This document shows, piece by piece, positions 5,933-9,041 of a stretch of 9,041 bases of DNA. Location of the stretch: positions 1-9,041 of the forward strand of contig JALVRJ010000378.1 of NCBI GenBank assembly GCA_027031305.1, in the 5' to 3' direction. The position numbers were made by a program, and so were the translations under genes. Each line of letters starts with the position of its first letter. Within the stretch, counting starts at the first letter, position 1. The notes below the pieces were generated by a model, which did not search any database, was not told where the DNA came from, and saw only the letters and a list, made by a program, of their open reading frames with translations. This DNA is from Hyphomicrobiales bacterium. Lineage in GTDB: Bacteria > Pseudomonadota > Alphaproteobacteria > Rhizobiales > Aestuariivirgaceae.

Positions 5933-8533
5933 TCAGGCGCCATTCGAATGCTTCGTCGCGCCTCTTTCCCCGCCTCCCGCGCCCGCCCCTCGACGACGAC
6001 CGCCGCCGGACAGGGCATCCTTCACCGCCTCCGCGATGGTGCGCAAATCGAACGGCTTGGAAAGGAAAACGAAGGTCATGTCCTCGTCCAGCGATTTGGC
6101 GAAAGCATCTTCCGCATGACCTGACATGAACACCACCGGTGTCTTCACGCCCATCTCGCGCAACCTGTTCACCATGGTGGGGCCATCCATCCCCGGCATG
6201 ACCACGTCGGAAATGATCAGGTCCACACCCGAACCGGAAGCAAGGCGCTCCTCCATGATATCCAGGGCGATTTCCCCACTTGCCGCCTCTATGACGGTAT
6301 ATCCGCGCATTTTCAGGGCGTGCACGGCAAAATCGCGCACCGTGTCCTCGTCGTCCACCACCAGCACCACGCCACTGCCCGTTAGGTCCTGCTGGGCCTT
6401 CTTCTGCCGTGCTTCCGCCTCGGCCTGGCGCTGGCGCCGCTCTTCCTCGGTTTCCACGTGCCGCGGCAAATAAATGCGGAACGTCGTGCCCTGCCCCGGC
6501 GTGCTGTCACAGAACACGTAGCCCCCGGACTGCTTGACGAAGCCATAAACGGTCGACAGCCCCAGCCCGGTGCCCTTGCCCGTGGGCTTGGTGGTGAAGA
6601 AAGGCTCGAAGATCTTGTCCATCACCTCCGGCGGAATGCCCTCGCCAGTATCCTCCACCTCGATAAGCACATAGTCGCCCACCGCCATCACCTCCGCCAG
6701 CTTGCCGGTGATCTCGCGTTCCGGCACGTTGCGTGTGCGGATGGTGATGGTGCCGCCATCGGGCATGACGTCCTCGGCGTTGCGCACCAGATTCACCACC
6801 ACCCGGCCCAGCTTGCGCGGATCCACCTTGATGGGCCACAGGCCGGAACCATAATCGGCTTCCAGCCGCACGTTGCGGTTCTTCATCATCGAACGCAGCA
6901 GCTTCACCTCGCGCATCAGCCAGTCGTTCAGCGCCAGCACCTCCGGCTGCATGGTCTGACGCCGCGAGAAGGCCAGCAACTGCTCCAGAATGCGCGCCGC
7001 GTCCCACGAACGGCTCTTGATGTTGTGCACCAGCTCGTAGTTCGGGTCGGTCACGCGCATCCGCTGCAACAGGATGTCGGCCGAGCCCATAATGGGGGTC
7101 AGCAGGTTGTTCAGGTCGTGCGCCAGCTGACTGGCCATGAGCCCGATCTGCTGCATGATCTGCCCATGCTCGATCTGCTCCATCAACGACTGCTTCAGCG
7201 TCGTGTCGAGCACGAACAGGGCCACGCCACCGGCCGGTCCGGGCGTCACGGTGACACGTGCGCGCGTGTGCATCTCCTCGCCCAGAGAAACCTCGATCTG
7301 CACCTGCTCGCGCCGGGCCTTGAGCACCGAATCGATCGCCGCATCCAACTTGCGCACGTCCTGCGGCGACACCAGCGCCGTCGCCACGTCTCCCAGCTTC
7401 GCCAGGTCCTTCGCCGAGGCCGCCAGCCGCGCGTTCATGAAGCGTATGCGCTTTTCCTCGTCCACCAGCGCCACCCCCACCGGCGCCATAGTGATGAATC
7501 GTTCCAGCTGCTCGACCAATTGGGATTGTTCGGCCCGCATGGGCAGCATGAGCGTACGCGTCAGCGCCAGCTGGCCGTTCGCGGCGTATTGCGCCTGATA
7601 CAGAACGCGCACCGGCCGCACGATCCCGCCAGCATCGCGGACATGGGTCAGGTGTTCGGCTTCCACCGAGCCGCCCGGCGCGCCCTTCAGGGCGGCCAGC
7701 CTGTCCAGCAGCTCTTTCGGCAGAACATCGGCAAGATCCAGGTCGCCGGGCTGATAACGCGCGGTGTCGACACCCAGCCAGCCGGCCAGCGTCGCGTTCA
7801 GGTGCACGACCGCGCCGTCGCCCGTTGCCACCACCAGCCCCGCCGGCAATTCATCCAGCGCCACCACCGTTTCACGAAGGCGGCGCATGATCTTCTCCTG
7901 ATTGACGCGCTCGCTGGTGATGTCCTCGATCTGCCAAAGCTCGCAAGCGTCGCCCTCGCAGTCGAACAGCCGCACCGAAACCCGCAACCATTTTCCCTCC
8001 CCCGGCCGATCGGAGAAAGGGGACTGGCCGGCGGGAAAATGCAGTTCTTCCTCTGCGTGGCCATCCCTCGCCAGGCGCTGCTGCATTCGGTAGATGCGTG
8101 CCGCCACCTCGGGATTGCCGGCGAACAGATGCTCCACCCCCGCCAGTCGGCGGCGCCCCAACCGCCGCACCAACTCCAGGTAGGCGGCATTGGCGGCGAT
8201 GGGACTGCCGTCCCGACGCACCACCACGGTCGCCGCCGGCAGGGCATCCCACCCTTCGGTCAGCACCGCCATCTCATCAAGTCCGCGAAAGCGCACCTGG
8301 CCGCTGAAAACGCCATAGGCCACCAGCGCCAGGAAGGATGCGATGAGCAACAACGCGATCGCGGTATCCGACCGGTTCAGTGGCGGCAGCTTCTCGGCCC
8401 ATACCAGCAGGCCGAAAATGGCCATGACCACCGCCCCCACGCCCAGCAGCACCACCAGCGGCAAGCGTCGCCTCGCCACCATCGCGGCGGGAAGGCCTTC
8501 GCTCGCCTCCAATGCCCGGGCTTCGTGCGACAT
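5933..8533 (-). CDS. cckA: Hybrid sensor histidine kinase CckA
   Basis: Membrane-bound kinase/phosphatase that in Alphaproteobacteria feeds phosphate through ChpT to CtrA (and CpdR), controlling cell cycle and motility. Of 866 residues, two membrane helices lie at about 23-47 and 57-79. Three PAS-like segments follow, at roughly 85-210, 218-335 and 340-450. The dimerisation and phosphotransfer helix has phospho-acceptor H472 in LAHDLNNLLTP, the CckA-type H-box. The ATPase domain has the N-box NLVRNAED (581-588), G1 DTGEGIP (628-634), F-box FEPFFTTK (642-649) and G2 GKGTGLGLS (652-660). A receiver domain starts near 721 with acidic D727/D728, phospho-acceptor D776 in ISDVVMPGMDG, S804 and K826. 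All catalytic residues are intact. It is longer than Caulobacter CckA (about 690), the extra length being mainly N-terminal sensory sequence, and it ends in a Gly/Arg-rich tail (843-866). The ATG at 8533 has only a weak GGGAA upstream; Met18 is a less likely alternative. Confidence 0.93.
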   Translation of the reverse strand: MSHEARALEASEGLPAAMVARRRLPLVVLLGVGAVVMAIFGLLVWAEKLPPLNRSDTAIALLLIASFLALVAYGVFSGQVRFRGLDEMAVLTEGWDALPAATVVVRRDGSPIAANAAYLELVRRLGRRRLAGVEHLFAGNPEVAARIYRMQQRLARDGHAEEELHFPAGQSPFSDRPGEGKWLRVSVRLFDCEGDACELWQIEDITSERVNQEKIMRRLRETVVALDELPAGLVVATGDGAVVHLNATLAGWLGVDTARYQPGDLDLADVLPKELLDRLAALKGAPGGSVEAEHLTHVRDAGGIVRPVRVLYQAQYAANGQLALTRTLMLPMRAEQSQLVEQLERFITMAPVGVALVDEEKRIRFMNARLAASAKDLAKLGDVATALVSPQDVRKLDAAIDSVLKARREQVQIEVSLGEEMHTRARVTVTPGPAGGVALFVLDTTLKQSLMEQIEHGQIMQQIGLMASQLAHDLNNLLTPIMGSADILLQRMRVTDPNYELVHNIKSRSWDAARILEQLLAFSRRQTMQPEVLALNDWLMREVKLLRSMMKNRNVRLEADYGSGLWPIKVDPRKLGRVVVNLVRNAEDVMPDGGTITIRTRNVPEREITGKLAEVMAVGDYVLIEVEDTGEGIPPEVMDKIFEPFFTTKPTGKGTGLGLSTVYGFVKQSGGYVFCDSTPGQGTTFRIYLPRHVETEEERRQRQAEAEARQKKAQQDLTGSGVVLVVDDEDTVRDFAVHALKMRGYTVIEAASGEIALDIMEERLASGSGVDLIISDVVMPGMDGPTMVNRLREMGVKTPVVFMSGHAEDAFAKSLDEDMTFVFLSKPFDLRTIAEAVKDALSGGGRRRGAGAGGGERGATKHSNGA

Positions 8534-8565
8534 GAATGATTTCCCGAATCAGGCTGGCGACACCT

Positions 8566-8581
8566 GGGGCACCAGCGCCCC
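8566..8581 (-). promoter_or_regulatory. Small hairpin in the cckA leader
   Basis: GGGGC (8566-8570) and GCCCC (8577-8581) enclose the six-base loop ACCAGC, about 33 bases before the cckA start on the transcribed leader. It has no U tract. A chance GC-rich fold cannot be excluded. Confidence 0.25.
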
Positions 8582-8610
8582 GCCCCTGCGCACAAGAACG
8601 AATCGCCCGT

Positions 8611-8616
8611 ATTATA
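8611..8616 (-). promoter_or_regulatory. Candidate -10 of the cckA promoter
   Basis: A perfect TATAAT on the minus strand in an otherwise GC-rich region, about 78 bases upstream of the cckA ATG. No good -35 lies 16-18 bases further upstream, so the promoter may need an activator. No full TTAA-N7-TTAA CtrA site is present between the two divergent genes. Confidence 0.4.
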
Positions 8617-8668
8617 TCCGCAAGAATGTTCCGTCCCGCTTGTGGTTTTGCAACCCTTCGCGTTTTCG

Positions 8669-8674
8669 CATAAT
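8669..8674 (+). promoter_or_regulatory. Candidate -10 of the FliO-like gene promoter
   Basis: CATAAT (5 of 6 to TATAAT) lies 53 bases before the plus-strand ATG. The best -35-like sequence is TTGCAA (8648-8653) with a short 15-base spacer. No sigma-54 GG-N10-GC pattern was found nearby. Confidence 0.3.
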
Positions 8675-8682
8675 CTGTCCAG

Positions 8683-8698
8683 CGCCCGCGAACGGGCG
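8683..8698. promoter_or_regulatory. Perfect 6-bp hairpin with CGAA loop in cckA/fliO gap
   Basis: CGCCCG (8683-8688) and CGGGCG (8693-8698) are perfect complements around the four-base loop CGAA. On the plus strand the hairpin falls between the candidate -10 and the start codon of the FliO-like gene, so it would be at the very 5' end of that mRNA. No U tract follows. It may stabilise the leader or mark a protein site; the role is unknown. Confidence 0.4.
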
Positions 8699-8727
8699 AA
8701 ACAAACGAGACGTACCGGGGGGGCGAC

Positions 8728-9041
8728 ATGAGCGGTCTGAATGCGAATCAGCTCATTTCCACGGCGATATGGGCACTGGTGGTGTTGGTGGTTCTCATCG
8801 GCGCCATGGTCTTGCTGCGTACGCTTCTCTCGCGCCGCCGCCGGCAAGGAGAACGCATCGGCATTCTCGAGCGCCTGCCCGTCACCGGCGACGCCGAATT
8901 GTTGCTGGTGCGGTGTGACGACAGGGAACATCTCATTTGCCTGGCCGGCGATGGCGGGTTCCTGATCGATGCCGATATCCGCGACCAAGGCGGTGCCAGC
9001 AATCCCGCCTTGCCACCGCAGCAAATGACCCCGCCCCAGGC
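8728..9041 (+). CDS. fliO: FliO-like flagellar export protein, 3' end missing at window edge
   Basis: Probable FliO/FliZ family component that helps assemble the FliP-FliQ-FliR core of the flagellar type III export gate in the inner membrane. The visible 104 codons show one N-terminal membrane helix (about residues 10-31), an Arg-rich cytoplasmic flank (RTLLSRRRRQGER), then a small beta-rich segment RLPVTGDAELLLVRCDDREH and LICLAGDGGFLIDADI, the typical FliO order of short helix, basic linker and compact domain. A Gln/Pro-rich tail begins as the window ends. FliO is poorly conserved, so the call rests on architecture, this domain pattern and its place beside cckA; another small single-pass membrane protein is possible. 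The ATG at 8728 is preceded 4 bases upstream by seven G (8717-8723) rather than a normal Shine-Dalgarno. The gene is divergent from cckA across 194 bases. Confidence 0.62.
   Translation, partial: MSGLNANQLISTAIWALVVLVVLIGAMVLLRTLLSRRRRQGERIGILERLPVTGDAELLLVRCDDREHLICLAGDGGFLIDADIRDQGGASNPALPPQQMTPPQ

Noticed and set aside
6458..8539. 693-codon open frame on the plus strand opposite cckA
   Set aside because: Antisense shadow of an intact CckA with all catalytic motifs; its His/Gln/Arg-rich translation shows no domain or signal.
8534..8727. Sigma-54 promoter for the flagellar gene
   Set aside because: No GG-N10-GC element with a TGGCAC/TTGC-like context and correct spacing was found.
8546..8749. 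Three GANTC (CcrM-type) sites around the cckA/fliO gap
   Set aside because: About one per 256 bases is expected by chance, and similar sites occur inside recA and alaS, so no clear enrichment can be claimed.

Overview
This GC-rich window most likely comes from an alphaproteobacterium. The strongest sign is a full-length CckA-type hybrid histidine kinase, a family I know from Alphaproteobacteria. The RecA protein also reads like alphaproteobacterial RecA, with [13 protein letters not shown] and [10 protein letters not shown] blocks. The recA promoter carries a near-match to the alphaproteobacterial LexA box (GTTC-N7-GTTC). No taxon below class can be supported from these bases.

Layout from left to right: (1) alaS, minus strand, codons 1-810, running off the left edge, so the C-terminal end is missing. 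(2) A 270-base gap holding a 12-bp palindrome and two mutually exclusive hairpins just upstream of the alaS ribosome binding site; no recX lies here. (3) recA, minus strand, with a clear TTGACG-N17-CATTAT promoter whose -10 is covered by a LexA-like box. (4) A 357-base gap with the recA promoter, a U-tract terminator for the upstream gene, and a perfect 14-bp inverted repeat with a nested stem. (5) An outer-membrane efflux lipoprotein of the TolC family, minus strand, with no pump or adaptor gene beside it. (6) A 300-base gap with homopolymer tracts and a CtrA-like half-site pair. (7) cckA, minus strand, 866 codons. (8) A 194-base divergent promoter region. (9) The first 104 codons of a FliO-like flagellar export gene, plus strand, running off the right edge.

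How the genes relate: CckA phosphorylates and dephosphorylates CtrA through ChpT in the alphaproteobacterial cell-cycle and motility circuit, and flagellar genes are classic outputs of that circuit, so a FliO-like gene facing cckA fits. RecA is the recombinase and SOS co-protease, and AlaRS is the housekeeping tRNA synthetase. The TolC-like gene sits between these conserved blocks and is the most accessory-looking element.

I see no mobile element, CRISPR array, RNA gene of a known class, or clearly new multi-gene system. Most of the window is ordinary core genome. The observations worth checking are regulatory: the recA operator, the CtrA-like box, the alaS leader, and the inverted repeat between the TolC-like gene and recA.
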